Source: Patiria miniata
Lineage: Eukaryota > Echinodermata > Asteroidea > Valvatida > Asterinidae
Length of the DNA: 64,000 nucleotides
NCBI RefSeq assembly: GCF_015706575.1
Contig: NW_024037062.1
Location: 4,150,811-4,214,810 of the forward strand
Direction of reading: 5' to 3'
The translations under genes and the position numbers were made by a program. The notes below the pieces were generated by a model that searched no databases, had not been told where the DNA came from, and saw nothing but the letters and a program-made list of their open reading frames with translations. Shown in pieces: positions 39,182-50,659 of the stretch; the first letter of the stretch is position 1; each line of letters starts with the position of its first letter.

Positions 39182-40371
39182 AATTTATTTGTAGCTATTG
39201 TTAGCCGATGTATTTTTTTTCAAGTTTTCTTCACCTTAGTCGTTATTCTTTTCTTTCTAACTCCTTTACAAAGGACTCCCGATGACACCCACATCACATG
39301 ACCAGCTCCAACCATGCTCCAAGCATGCTCCAGTGCTGCTTCAACCACTTCCCAAAGCAAGAATCTCAACCCAGTCTCAAGACCAAGACGTGACACACCT
39401 ATTCTTTCCAGTTCAACTGCAAGATTCCTGCCTTTTCTCTTTACCCATTCAAAACACATTTTCCTTCTAGCCATAATTTTATTTTTAGAAGTCATGAAAT
39501 AGTGCAAAAAAAATTCACTCTTTTCTGCTGTTTTATATCCATCCTTTTTAAAAATTATATCCTTGGCTTAGTTGTACCCAAGAATAATGATGGAATGATT
39601 ACCCGATAATTACTGGCCAAGCAGACTGTGTCGATCCTGGCAAACTTATTTGATAACAAAACAATGTCTTTGATTACCAAATTACATAATCACTCTTTAA
39701 ATTTCACAACAAAATATTCATACTCGCATACCCCTCCATTTCTCATGAGTTTTCACCAACACTCATTAAAAAAATGTTGTCCTGTAACTTACAATGCCAC
39801 TGTCATTATTTATGATTACAGCTTTTAACACAAAAAACTGCAATTGCACAATAACCTTTGGCCGTCTTGCTTGAAAGTCTTTCATGGAATGTTTGTGCCT
39901 ATGGTAAACAAGCCTGGACCGCCGTCCCTTGAGAAAATTGCTCCGAAAACTGACTACAATTATATCCCCTGAGTTTTGTCGAAGTACTACCCTGTACAGT
40001 AATGAATGCAAATACATTATTACTAAAAAAAATCGTGTATACCTGATTTCATTTTCACAGTTTTGTAATAAATACATTTAACATGTGGTGATTGACATAA
40101 TTATGAAGTGCTCCAATATGTCCTTTCTTTTAGTTTTACTCTCTTTTGCAAATAAATGTGTTACAATACTTTGCTGTACAACCCCATCACCATAATAAAA
40201 ACACCAACTGCTATAATGACATTAACTTCTACTTAATACATAATAAACACCCCCTTCACCATAACAAATATAAATTGTTGCCCACTTCCCCGGAAATATA
40301 AGTGACAATTCACAGGTGTAACATAAATAGGCATGGGCGTCGCGAGGGGGGGGGGGGGGGGGGGGGGGTCC

Positions 40372-40421
<50 letters not shown>

Positions 40422-41416
40422 ACCGAAAAGCAAAAAAAAATAAAAAGAGGCGCCAAGTCATAGTGGTGTGAATTTAATGGGGTGGGGGGGGGCAAAATGT
40501 CCCTGCCCCCCCCCTCTAAAACTGATAAATCGAGAATGTGTTGAGAAAAACAGGCATTTTTGGGGCAAAAACATGTTTTGCCCCCCTCTAGAAAAAATCC
40601 TGGCGACGCCCACACAATATCCAACCCCCACCCCCACTGGCTGCCCCCTCCTCTCCTCTGTAGTGAGAACGATGGATACGACGTTGTATAGGCCAAGATC
40701 AAACCGCGTTTCATCTAAATTACCTAATTGTACAGTTGGTGTTTACGTCCTTAATGGTTTGGCACCTTGAAAAATCAATGTTCAAATTGACTGGACAATA
40801 TTCTAGCACAACATTATTTATGAGCTTTATATAATGAGACATCGCATGAGACAATCGGTGGGCAATAAATACTTAATTTCATTCAACCGTTGACAGCAAG
40901 ACCTTCCTAATCGGCGCGCAATTTAAAACAACATTTAAACGGTATGAATCCCAGCACAAACATAAACCTCCACAATATCAGCGATTTCAATATCACCATC
41001 TCCCCTCTATAACAAAAACCATTTCTCCCCATCCCTGGAAATATTTCTCCCCATCCCCGGAAATATTGGTGACATGGTTGACGGGTTTTCCAACTTGATG
41101 GGCGTTCCAACTAGCACCCTTCACCCTAGCTAGCCCCTTCCCCTATATTGAAAATATGTCCTGGACCCTCGCACAATCTCCGCAGGAAACGTTATGTGCG
41201 CGCACGTTGCTAAACGCAAATACAACTTAGGCGAGACTGAATGCAAGTCCAAATAGGCTCGCGTGCAGCAGAGAGTCTGATTCTTTATTTGACTTAACAG
41301 TTGTTTAGTGTTATTAGAGTTTAAATTATCGAGATTTCATTGTATACAGTAATTATTACGAAACAGTCAACTCCACCCATCTAGCGGGTGCCGCGCGAAG
41401 CGCGGCATCCCGCTAG
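39182..41416 (+). mobile_element. Helitron-like unit Y, copy 2
   Basis: Second copy of the unit at 35925-37836, with about 265 extra bases (39606-39866) and the same nested MITE. It ends at the CTAG hairpin 41381-41416, only 83 bases before the CAMLG start codon, and so forms most of the CAMLG upstream region. Confidence 0.6.
40332..40612. mobile_element. hAT-like G/C-run MITE, copy 3 (3' truncated)
   Basis: Starts CATGGGCGTCGC after TAAATAGG. The last bases and right TSD are deleted (GCGACGCCCA runs into ACAATATCC). The hairpin has grown to a G-run, TCCT and a C-run of about 50 bases (about 40346-40422), which may be over- or under-collapsed in assembly. Confidence 0.8.
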
Positions 41417-41499
41417 TATATTTATATTTGTACATAAAATTCCACGTAAAAACATGAGCTAACTGTTATATAGCGCCCTCAATTGAATAAGTACCAAAA

Positions 41500-41602
41500 A
41501 TGGCCGACATTTCAGCTAGGCGGGAGTCCAGAAGGCAAAAACTGTTGCAGAGTTCGGAAGAACGGTTCCAGAAGATAAAGCAATTAAATGAAAAACAACA
41601 AG
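41500..41602 (+). CDS. CAMLG: CAMLG coding exon 1 (TRC40-binding N-terminus)
   Basis: This is the first exon of the calcium-modulating cyclophilin ligand, the metazoan GET2-like subunit. With WRB/GET1 it forms the ER-membrane receptor that accepts tail-anchored proteins from the ATPase TRC40/GET3. The 34 codons encode SARRESRRQKLLQSSEERF, matching the basic [21 protein letters not shown] segment of human CAMLG, the part that contacts TRC40. An in-frame TAA at 41488-41490 fixes the ATG, which has a good AAAATGG context. The exon ends AAG/GTAGGG with one leftover base, completed by GG from exon 2. The whole protein would be about 353 residues, longer than the human 296, because of the linker in exon 2. 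A Helitron-like element ends only 83 bases upstream. Confidence 0.9.
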
Positions 41603-41704
41603 GTAGGGAGTAACTCTTTCAAAATGAATCTGTTTATTTTTCTTTGTTTTTGTTTGTTAAAGCGCATTGATCATTAATTTGGAACTGCGCTGTATAAACT
41701 ATAA

Positions 41705-43013
41705 ATAGTGGATATTTTGCCGGAGGTAACGCCGGCAAACTAACGTTTACTAAAGGTTTGCCGGCGGTAATCCATATCAACAGAGGGCGCTGTACTCTTT
41801 AAGATAGGGCTGAATTATAACGTATTAAATTCCCACCAATATTGTGTAGCACAATCGGTGCAGTGGTTAAGCAATAGCTCTAGTAAGTGGGATGTACCTA
41901 CTCCTAGAACTATGAGGCTCCGCGTGAGCGGAGCCTCATAGATCAAGAAGCCCGCAAAATTGCCTGCAGCACAAAACACTAATAAAGTACAAAAACGTCC
42001 ATCAAAATGCAGCAGCCATTTCACACAGAACCGCTGCACAGTTTGCCCCTATACTCCGTACTTTATCTCTTGACATACTCACGTATCTTGTGCGGAACTA
42101 ACATGGGTGGATTCTGTTGGTTTTTAGGCCAAAATGATGAAAAATATGCCCTTTCCGCACTGAGCCAACCTGACACTTGAAACGTGCACGCATATGATCG
42201 AGCGATGATTTTCGGTTCGCTCGGAGCGCGCCGCGGGGGGTACGGTACAAGCGAAATGATGTGCATGCGTACAAGTGCATGTACCGTACCCCCCGCGGCG
42301 CGCTCCGAGCGAACCGAAAATCATCGCTCGATCATAATGCGTGCACGTTTCAAGTGTCAGGTTGGCTCAATGCAGAAAGGGCATATTTTTCATCATTTTG
42401 GCCTAAAAACCGACAGAATCCACCTATGTTAGTTCCGCACAAGATACGTGAGTATGTCAAGAGATAAAGTACGGAGTATAGGGGCAAACTGTGCAGCGGT
42501 TCTGTGTAAAATGGCTGCATTTTGATGGACGTTTTTGTACTTTATTAGTGTTTTGTGCTGCAGGCAATTTTGCGGGCTTCTTGATCTATGAGGCTCCGCT
42601 CACGCGGAGCCTCATAGTTCTAGGAGTAGGATGTACCGGGTTCGATTCCTGATCCCCGCCATAATTTTAAGGTTTTTTTTCCCATCCCCAAATAAATAAG
42701 AATATTCTTCTTTTATTATTTTAATATGTCTCAAACATTTTATTGCAGAGTAGGCCTATTACTTTTTCTTTTTCAGATTTGTGGCTCTGGAGGATTTTTT
42801 TTTAAGGGAAATAAAGTCCGAAATTATAAAATGGTCCGATTCCCATCTTGTAAATACAAAGTTACAACGATAATATTGGCATGTAGCCAGACTAAAATTT
42901 GTCACCGGAAAATGTGTAAGTACAAAAAAACAGTAACTGCGCATGTTCAGTGCATATCCGGCAAACTAACGTTTACTGAAGGTTTGCCGTCTCCGGCAAA
43001 ATATCCACTGCCT
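41705..43013. mobile_element. TIR element carrying a tRNA-like segment, 8-bp TSD
   Basis: The ends AGTGGATATTTTGCCGG and CCGGCAAAATATCCACT are followed inward by CGGCAAACTAACGTTTACT in both copies. AACTATAA flanks both sides (41697-41704, 43014-43021). Inside, a tRNA-like region has an A-box-like GGTGCAGTGGTTAAGCA (41856-41872) and a B-box GGGTTCGATTCC (42638-42649). The foldback at 41899-42628 splits it. Confidence 0.65.
41899..42628. mobile_element. 730-bp near-perfect palindrome, 9-bp TSD
   Basis: A foldback element with ends TACTCCTAGAACTATGAGG and its complement, flanked by exact 9-bp copies of GGATGTACC (41890-41898, 42629-42637). The arms pair almost throughout, around a short centre near 42255-42275. 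It inserted between the A and B boxes of a tRNA-like sequence; removing it and one TSD restores a continuous tRNA-like stretch. A second copy is at 45526. Confidence 0.9.
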
Positions 43014-43034
43014 AACTATAAGCACCGGTAATGG

Positions 43035-45483
43035 TAGTCCGAGTAGGCCTATTAACTAGGACTCTATGACTACGGATTGCTTTTTTAACATTTGGACATG
43101 GTCGGGCGATAGCGGTCATACTAAAAACGTCAACACAGCGTCAACACACTCCAAAGTGTCAACACAGCGTCAACACAGCGTCAACACATCCAAAATGCAT
43201 TAAAATTGACACAAGCAGTATGTAACCCATACAGTATGGACAGAAACAAGATTTTAACTTAAGGCCAAAAAAAAAAATAAGTTGGTCTCTGGTCAGCGCG
43301 CGCGTCGATTTTAATCATGCGCGTCAATCTTTTTTTTTTCCAAAATGTTCCGCGGTAGCTCCAACAGCGCCCTCTGTTGCCGCACCTCCTCATTTTTTTT
43401 TACCAAAGAGCACGGAAGTGGAAATTGCACCAAGGCAAATGATCGAGAGCACCAAGACAAATTATGGAGGACACCAATGTACATGTACATGAGGACACCA
43501 AGTAGCAAAATAGTACCCCACCTTGTCTGTACAATCCAAGCTTGAAGAAAAAAAAAAAAAGCCAAAAAAACCCCCAAAAAGCCGCGTCCCCGTGTCAATT
43601 CCGGAACTTTGGTCTGACCAGAGACCGAATATTTATTTTTTTTGGCCTAAAATCAATAGGTTAAACGTCTGAAAATTGCGATTTTCAGTTCAAGAAAATT
43701 GGCTCTCCGTGCCGCTCCGATCGGCTGCCATGTTGCCTCAGTTGCAGCGCGGACCATACCATTATGCTTAAGGGTGATAGCGTTGTACAATAATGTCATT
43801 ACCTACACACCCCTATTGAAATGGTGTAGTCCAAGCTTTGTGCGAAGTCAAAATGGCGGACAACGGCCGTGCATTAAGTTAAAGGTCATTTTTTTCGCGT
43901 GAAAATACTATATTTTTAACAACAAAATGGAAACTCAATCCAATGGAAATTCTCTTTTATTCAATGCTTTACAATTATATACCTTTTTTTGATTCAGAAT
44001 GTGTTTTGGATGTGTTGACGGTGTGTTGACGCTTCTGTCATGTGTTGACGCTGTGTTGACGCTGTGTTGACGCTTTTTAGTGCGACCCGGCGATAGTAGA
44101 GTCCGAGATCGATGGCCCTATTGCGGTTAGTACTAATTTTTTTGGACCATTTTCACTCGTACCCCCAATCAAAATCTTCAGATTTTACCCCCAACATGCC
44201 CAAAACGGTCTTCAAACTACATTATGCGCCCCTGTAGGCTTCAGTGGGAATTGGAAATACAAATGGTGGTGGTTAGGTTCACATACCTTAGACTTAGAGA
44301 AGAAAAGAGAAATTTCACCTTCAATTCGGAAACTGAGCCTCGCCGGGCTGTCGTGCCCGTCTTGAATGTTGTTGTTGTGTACGATTGATTCAAATTGTGA
44401 GGTCAAACTGATGACGTACGACACGCCGGCCAAGCGCACGCCTGCATTCACAGTCGGGCATATCGTGTGTGCACGCGTACACCGGCAACTGTTTCCTGAA
44501 CAGCGCAGCCTGCACATATTCCATAGCCGTGTATGCGATATGTGCAGGCTGTGCTGTTCAGGAAATTGTGTGTACGCGTGCACACACAATATGCCTGACT
44601 GTGAATACGGGCGTGCGCTTGGCTAGCCTTTAGTCAAGTCCCACGCGCTTACCCGGACACGTGACGCACCCCGGATGTTGACACGTAAAAAGACTAGGAC
44701 GAGCGGCGAAGCCGCGAGGGCCTTTACCATCTCGTGGAGAACGTTTATGTTTTTCTTTACATTTGTCTACCGATTTGGTAGACATGCATAATGCATTACC
44801 CGTTGTGAATTGACCAATGAAAACGCAGAATTACTAACGTAAATCATGCAGCCGTCGTCTGGCGCCAGACAGCCATGGCGTGCATGCTGTTGCTGGTAAC
44901 CGCAAACCACCGTTAGATGATTGGTTTATATTGCTTGATTTATATTACGTGAATAAATGAATAAGTGATTAGTTCCACGAGATAGTTAAAGGCCCTCGCG
45001 GCTTTGCCGCTCGTGCTAGTCTTTTTACGTGCCAGCATCAAGGGTGCGTTACGTGTCCGGATGGTCCGGGTATAGGCGCGTGGGACTTGACTAAAGGCTA
45101 GCGCTTGGCCGGCGCATTGCACGTCATCAGTTTGACCTCACAATTTGAATGAATCGTACACAACAACAACATTCAAGATGGAGGTTACCGGCACGACAGC
45201 TCGGCGAGGCTTGGTTTCCGAATTGAAGGTGAAATTTCTCTTTTCTTCTCCAACCACCACCATTTGTATTTCCAATTCCCACTGAAGCCTACAGGGGCGC
45301 ATAAGGTAGTTTGAAGACTGTTTTGGGGGTAAAATCTGAAGATTTTGATTGGGGGTGCGAGTGAAAATAGTCCAAAAAAATTAGTACTAACCGCAATAGG
45401 GCCATCAATCTCCGACTCTACTATCGCCCGACCATGTCCAAATGTTAAAAAAGCAATCCGTATAGTCCTAGTTACTCGGACTA
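43035..45483. mobile_element. Large foldback element (2.4 kb) with a nested insertion
   Basis: The outer ends TAGTCCGAGT and ACTCGGACTA are flanked by CGGTAATGG/CGGTAATGC (43026-43034, 45484-45492; one mismatch in 9). Arms 44097-44740 and 44970-45425 are long inverted repeats, including GACGAGCGGCGAAGCCGCGAG and its complement around the centre. The left arm is interrupted by the 976-bp element at 43113-44088; the right arm supplies the uninterrupted sequence. Confidence 0.8.
43113..44088. mobile_element. Nested TIR element with GTCAACACAGC repeats, 8-bp TSD
   Basis: The ends CGGTCATACTAAAAACGTC and GACGCTTTTTAGTGCGACCC are flanked by exact 8-bp GGCGATAG (43105-43112, 44089-44096). Both ends carry tandem GCGTCAACACA 11-mers, which may be transposase sites. 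An inner pair, GGTCTCTGGTCA (43283) and TGACCAGAGACC (ending about 43626), brackets the middle. No transposase frame was seen. Confidence 0.8.
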
Positions 45484-45525
45484 CGGTAATGCGGTATTTA
45501 GGCCCGCCGAACGGCCCCCACGCAC

Positions 45526-46033
45526 TACTCCTAGAACTACATGTATGATGCTCCGCGTGAAAAATATGCCCTTTCCGCACTGAGCCAACCTGACACTTGA
45601 AACGTGCACGTATTATGATCCATCGATGATTTTCTATTCGCTCGGAACGCGCCGCGGGGGGTACGGTACTTGCACTTGTACGCATGCGCATACTATTTTC
45701 GCTTGTACCGTACCCCCCGCGGCGCACTCAGAGCGAACCGAAAATCATCGATTGATCATAATGCATGCACGTTTCAAGTGTCAGGTTGGCTCAGTGCGGA
45801 AAGGGCATATTTTTCATCATTTTGGCCAAAAAAACGATAGAATCCAGCGATGTTTGTTCTGCGCACATAACGTGAGTATGTCATGAGGTATAGTACGGAG
45901 TTTAGGGGCAAACTGTGCAGTGGTTCTGTGGGAAATGTCTGTGTTTTGATGGACGTTTTTGTACTTAATTAATGTTTTGTGCTGCAAACAATTTTGCGGG
46001 GTTCTGTGTCTATGAGGCATAGTTCTAGGAGTA
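45526..46033. mobile_element. Second copy of the TACTCCTAGAAC foldback, one arm deleted, 9-bp TSD
   Basis: Same family as 41899-42628 but 508 bp, missing about 210 bp of the left arm. Exact 9-bp flanks CCCACGCAC lie at 45517-45525 and 46034-46042. The short arm still has the terminal TACTCCTAGAAC. Confidence 0.88.
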
Positions 46034-46503
46034 CCCACGCACGGCCTAGACAACGCTGATTCTCTGGGTCGTGGGCTGTTTTCAAAGTACTGTAATTTCC
46101 GTTGTAAGTTTTAGGTGTCATAAATCATTGAATGGCTGAAACTTGTGTACAATAAACATTTTCATACCTTTGTCTTGTGTGCAAATTATATTTCGTAAAA
46201 ACTTCACATAACTTTGTGACAGCGAGTTGAATATGGGACCGCAGCGCACGGCGCGATGCCAACCTGGAACTTGTCCTCATCATGCTATAAAATGCCATTT
46301 TTACCCGGATAACCCCATCGTAGATTGATTAATCAGGTACCAACTTAAAGAGGAAGACCTCATCTTTTCAGTGATGTATGCGCGTTAGTCATTTTTTGAA
46401 GGGGGGGGGGGAGATTTTATAACCTACCAAAAATGCCTTTCCCCAAAACAAGCAGAAATGTCACATAATTCCAGAACGCGCATACGGATTATGCAAAAAT
46501 CCT

Positions 46504-46800
46504 GTACCGAGGACTCTACTATCGCCCGACCATGTCCAAATGTTAGAAAAGGCGATTTGTAGAGTCCTACATGTAGTTACTCGGACTACGATTAATGTTA
46601 GTTTTGATCGGTCATAGTCAACACAGCGTCAACACACGTAGAAGCGTCAACACAGCGTCAACACCTCCAAAACACATTCAAATTGACAATACCAGTGTTT
46701 AAACCATACAGTATGGGCAAAAATGAAATTTTGGCTTAAAATCAATGGGTTAAATGTCTGAAAATTGCAATTTTCAGTTCAAGAAAATTCGCTCTCTGTA
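46504..46800. repeat. Fragments of the two nested families
   Basis: 46504-46590 matches the right arm of the 43035-45483 foldback (CTATCGCCCGACCATGTCC to ACTCGGACTACG). From 46609, CGGTCATAGTCAACACAGCG begins a shortened copy of the 43113-44088 element, ending with the TTTTCAGTTCAAGAAAATT segment near 46795. Confidence 0.7.
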
Positions 46801-48151
46801 CACATTAAATGACAAGAATACAGCAGTTTAAATGCAGATATCATGTTCATAATCGTGGTGAATGTCAAGCTCTCTGGGCTGCTGTCCATGTGGATCGTTT
46901 TATAGCACCGCGCCGTGCTGTAGGGGCATGGAGGCTAGGAATTGGAAGGGCAACGACAGTCTTTCATAATAATTTTGATCGTTTTTTCATTTTTAGTGTA
47001 ATCTAAAATGAGTTTCTAATTAACTTATCAATCATTAAAACAAATACTACTCGCAATTAATGGATTGCAAGCTGATTTCATACACTTAAGTGCACAGTTT
47101 AGTTTTTGCTTTCAAATTGGGCTCTTGGTCAGTTGGTTGTGTACAAAATGCTTTTGTTTATTAATAAGCTAGAAGTAATTAATTTGCATATATTCACACA
47201 TACTTAATCAGTGTAATGCCAAGAGTACATTGCTGCATATGTTCACATAAAAATACTGCCCAAATTTGGTGGTTTAAAACAATTGTTTAGCTTCAAGTTA
47301 TGACAGTTTTGAATCTTAATTAGGGCATTAATGTTCAATTTGCATACATTTACATGCATAATTAGTAACAATATAAGCCAGTTTTAAATAAATATCTGTG
47401 GTTGAATTGTTTATCACTAGAGGAAGACACCAGCCAAATTTCAGGCCTGGATCTCATGCACATTTCAAGTTATGGCAATTTTGCATATAAATTAGGTCAA
47501 ATTTGCATAATTAGGACTCACATTTTCCCCCAAATTCTGATTTTGTGGTCCTGTATCTCACAAAATGTGTAACCAGTGACTGTGAAACTTATGACAAAAA
47601 CCCAGTAGAATCTTTCAGTTCTGCATAAAATAAAATAAAGAATGCATTAATTTCTAAAGTTATTGCCCAGTAAAAATGGCGTAATTTCAGAAAAATGACT
47701 ATCTACTGAGTTTTTATATACATTTTTGTACAATTTTCGGTTGGTATTTTCCTCTAAAAATTGCATGTTCACCCGTCATAGATTGTACAAAGGTACTTTA
47801 AAACCTAAAAAATTGCTGTAATTTTGAATATACAGGGTGGATAAAAAAACACCGAAACCTAGATATCAATGCTTATTGGAACAGTAGCAGGGCACATGTC
47901 AATCAAAAGGAAATATTCTCTTATGGATCATGTCTTTACATTCACGATTGACTGAGCAGTGACCAATTTTATGAAAGGGTCTATTTAGAGAATTGCGACA
48001 CTTTTCATGGTGAAATCTGTTTTTTTTTCCAGTCAACAGTCGTCAACCTACTGTCAACAAATTTTGTATAAGTTATGGAACATAAAAAAACCCGCTTTAT
48101 GTGGTAGAAATAGCGACAAAGAACACCTTCAGCATATAAATTAAATTTAAA

Positions 48152-48339
48152 ATTATTTCAAAAGTTGGTTTTTTTTGTAAGAGTTTGTCGAGTTAGTGTT
48201 GGCCGCCATCTTGTTTGGATTGGCACTGTACACTTCACGCATGCATAGTATGGCTAGCGTAAACAAGATGGCAGCCAACACTAACTCGACAAACTTGTAT
48301 GTTTCGTGTTGAAAAAAATACCCAACTTTTGAAATAATA
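48152..48339. repeat. Inverted repeat of about 190 bp
   Basis: ATTATTTCAAAAGTTGG and then AGTTTGTCGAGTTAGTGTTG pair with their complements across a short centre near 48217-48260. No target duplication was identified. Confidence 0.65.
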
Positions 48340-49176
48340 TTAACTATCCCAGAACCAGACTTTAAACAAATTTCCCAATTCTTGGTTTCTTTCTTTCAGC
48401 TTTGGGCGATTTTTTAAGCCCTTGAGAATAAAACGAAGGTTCACTTCTTGTTAACTGTTACATGGATCTACATGTATGCTAGAAAAGTCTAGCAGAATCT
48501 GTCTGTTGGATGTCATGCAGCATATCTTAAGTCTTTGGATCTTCATAATACACTGGTGCCTTGAGCTCCTTCTTCCATTCTGTTATTTATTAGATAGTGT
48601 CCATGTGTTATCAGTGACTCGAATTGACTCGAGCATAAATTAGACTCGACCCTACACGACTCGACAGCACACTGTGAGTTGACCTTCTTGACCTAATGAC
48701 TCGACTCGACTCGAGTCACTTCCTTAAAATGACTTGACTTGAATCGAGTCTCACAATTCAGTGGCTCGTTACAACTCTCCGTTACAACCACTCAGTAGCC
48801 ACATAGCCGCTCTGGGGGAAAGACATTAGACTTATAGGCCGAGGCTTACATGTGTGTGAAATAATGACTTCAGACCTAGTTGGTTGGATCCAGTCACATT
48901 TAATGAATTTGATCTTCAATATACATGTAATGCACTCATTTTACGAATAAATGGTACCAGGTGCACATTTGTACCTAACTGCATGTACTGTATACATGTA
49001 TGTTAAAAAAGTTGTTTAAATGTAGCATCAGCACAATGGTTTGCTTTAAGTTTCCATACATTACTAAGAGAAAAATACATTTTTCTTCAAACAAAGCCCC
49101 ACAGATTCAGGTATAATCTTTGTCTTATTGTCCCATAAGTTTTATATTCAATTTATGGATTTTTGGATAATTTCAG

Positions 49177-49889
49177 GGAGCATTGTTGAAGCCAAAGAAG
49201 ATGCAGAAATGTCTGCAGCCACGACACCTCTCGTCTCAATTGACCAAGCACAGTCTGAGAATGCACATGAAGGAGAAAACGCTATCTCTACACTGCCACT
49301 GGAGGACTCACAAGCAGAACGTTCATGTCAGATAGACTGTGAGAGAACTAAGGAGTCAGTTGACCAGAGTATTGATGCACAAGGGGTTCATTCGTCCTCT
49401 CTGGAACACATTGGAAGATCTAACATGGTGCATGAGGAAGCTGAAGCAAATCCACATGGTGATGTGGAGTGTTTGCAATCATCAGACACTGCTGCTCAAC
49501 AGGTTGTAGAGAGCAATCCTACACACCCACAGAGGAGTGATCAGGTTGCAGCAACTCCTGCCAGTCCCAATAATTCCAGTGCCATTAGTTGCAGTTTCCC
49601 TGTACATTCCTCACATCCTACTCACAGAAACCAGATTCAGAATAGCAGTATTCAGAACACTTCTCCACCCATTCCTTCATCTGAACACAAGCCAGTGTCT
49701 ACAGCAGATACAGGTACATCATTAACAGAACAACCACAACCACAATTAGCTGCACAAGATGTACAGGATTTGTCCTCCACGCCTCAAACTGGACAAGTTT
49801 GGATGCTGAGGGAGTTAGTTGTAGTTCTCGTGGCGATTCTGATGCGTGGATTGCTTGTTGTTCATTGGTTTAAAAGTGTTGGTGGTCAG
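49177..49889 (+). CDS. CAMLG: CAMLG coding exon 2 (cytosolic linker and first membrane segment)
   Basis: The exon begins after GATAATTTCAG and ends CAG/GTGAGA at phase 0. It encodes residues 35-272. Most of it is a Ser/Gln/Glu/Thr-rich hydrophilic linker with no recognisable fold, corresponding to the poorly conserved cytosolic middle of CAMLG. The last 31 residues (VWMLRELVVVLVAILMRG onward) are hydrophobic and align with the first transmembrane segment of human CAMLG (FRIFRLVGCALLALGVRAF). The linker would be longer than in vertebrates. Confidence 0.88.
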
Positions 49890-49953
49890 GTGAGATTTTA
49901 GTAATTTTGTTTTCTCAAATATTTGAAAATGTGTTGTTACATAATTGATCTCT

Positions 49954-50481
49954 GGGGCCATCCATAAAGTACATCAACGAAGGGGGGGGGGGGGGGGGTG
50001 GGAGGGGAGGGTTGAGGGTGGGAGAGGGGGTTGTTAGCATTGTGTACACCATGCATGGGGGGGGGGGGGGTTTCCCAAGTCAATGCGTACATACGTAGAG
50101 CGATATTTTGCTATAAATAAATTGTCATGAAATCAATGTACTTCATGTACTTCCCCGTATTTAATACCTACCAGGACCAGCTTTTATACATTGAAAACGG
50201 TAATAACACAGTTCCCTTCACCTCCACCATTTAGATTTATCTTCCGATTGCCACCGCCCGACAATGTCTATGGAGGTCATTAAAATTTAGAGACCGTGAT
50301 ATTACTAAACAAAAAACAAGACTGCTTCAATTAGCCAGCAAGCCTAGCGCATTCGTAATGGTTTGTAATGTACATATATAGGGAAACGACATGAAATGTG
50401 TATGAGTACGGGGGAGGGGGGTTTGGAATCACTGCGTATGGGGGAGGGGGGTCTAAAAAGTCAGCATTTATGGATGGCCCC
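49954..50481. repeat. TIR element in CAMLG intron 2
   Basis: The ends GGGGCCATCCATAAA and TTTATGGATGGCCCC, flanked by TCT on both sides, enclose 528 bp with three G-runs. This is probably a MITE; a 3-bp duplication would suit PIF/Harbinger, but TCT is not the usual target. Confidence 0.6.
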
Positions 50482-50596
50482 TCTCCCCATAGAACTTTGT
50501 TTCTCACTTCATGTGTATCATCAAAAAACCAGGCAATGTTGACTCGTATTGATCTGATGACAGTTTCTTTCTGTTTTCGTTTTTCAATCTTTGTAG

Positions 50597-50659
50597 TCAG
50601 TAATCATTCCATTCATTGCGTTAGAAGTCTTGTTCTTCTCTATCCGCCCCCAGACTCTG
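50597..50659 (+). CDS. CAMLG: CAMLG coding exon 3 (second membrane segment)
   Basis: A 63-base, phase-0 exon lies between TTTTTCAATCTTTGTAG and GTGAGT. It encodes SVIIPFIALEVLFFSIRPQT, matching the human [20 protein letters not shown] region: a transmembrane helix followed by a short polar loop. It was found by matching the expected membrane segment between exons 2 and 4. Both splice sites and phases agree. Confidence 0.85.

Larger units (their letters stand above)
41603..49176 (+). other. CAMLG intron 1 (7.6 kb), a nested repeat stack
   Basis: Contains five entries listed separately (41705-43013, 41899-42628, 43035-45483, 43113-44088, 45526-46033), fragments at 46504-46800 and a palindrome at 48152-48339. 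A CAGGGTGGATAAAAAAACAC mariner-like end at about 47834 has no partner. 46810-47830 is AT-rich without a recognised feature. 48610-48770 is full of GACTCGA words in both orientations. Confidence 0.6.
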
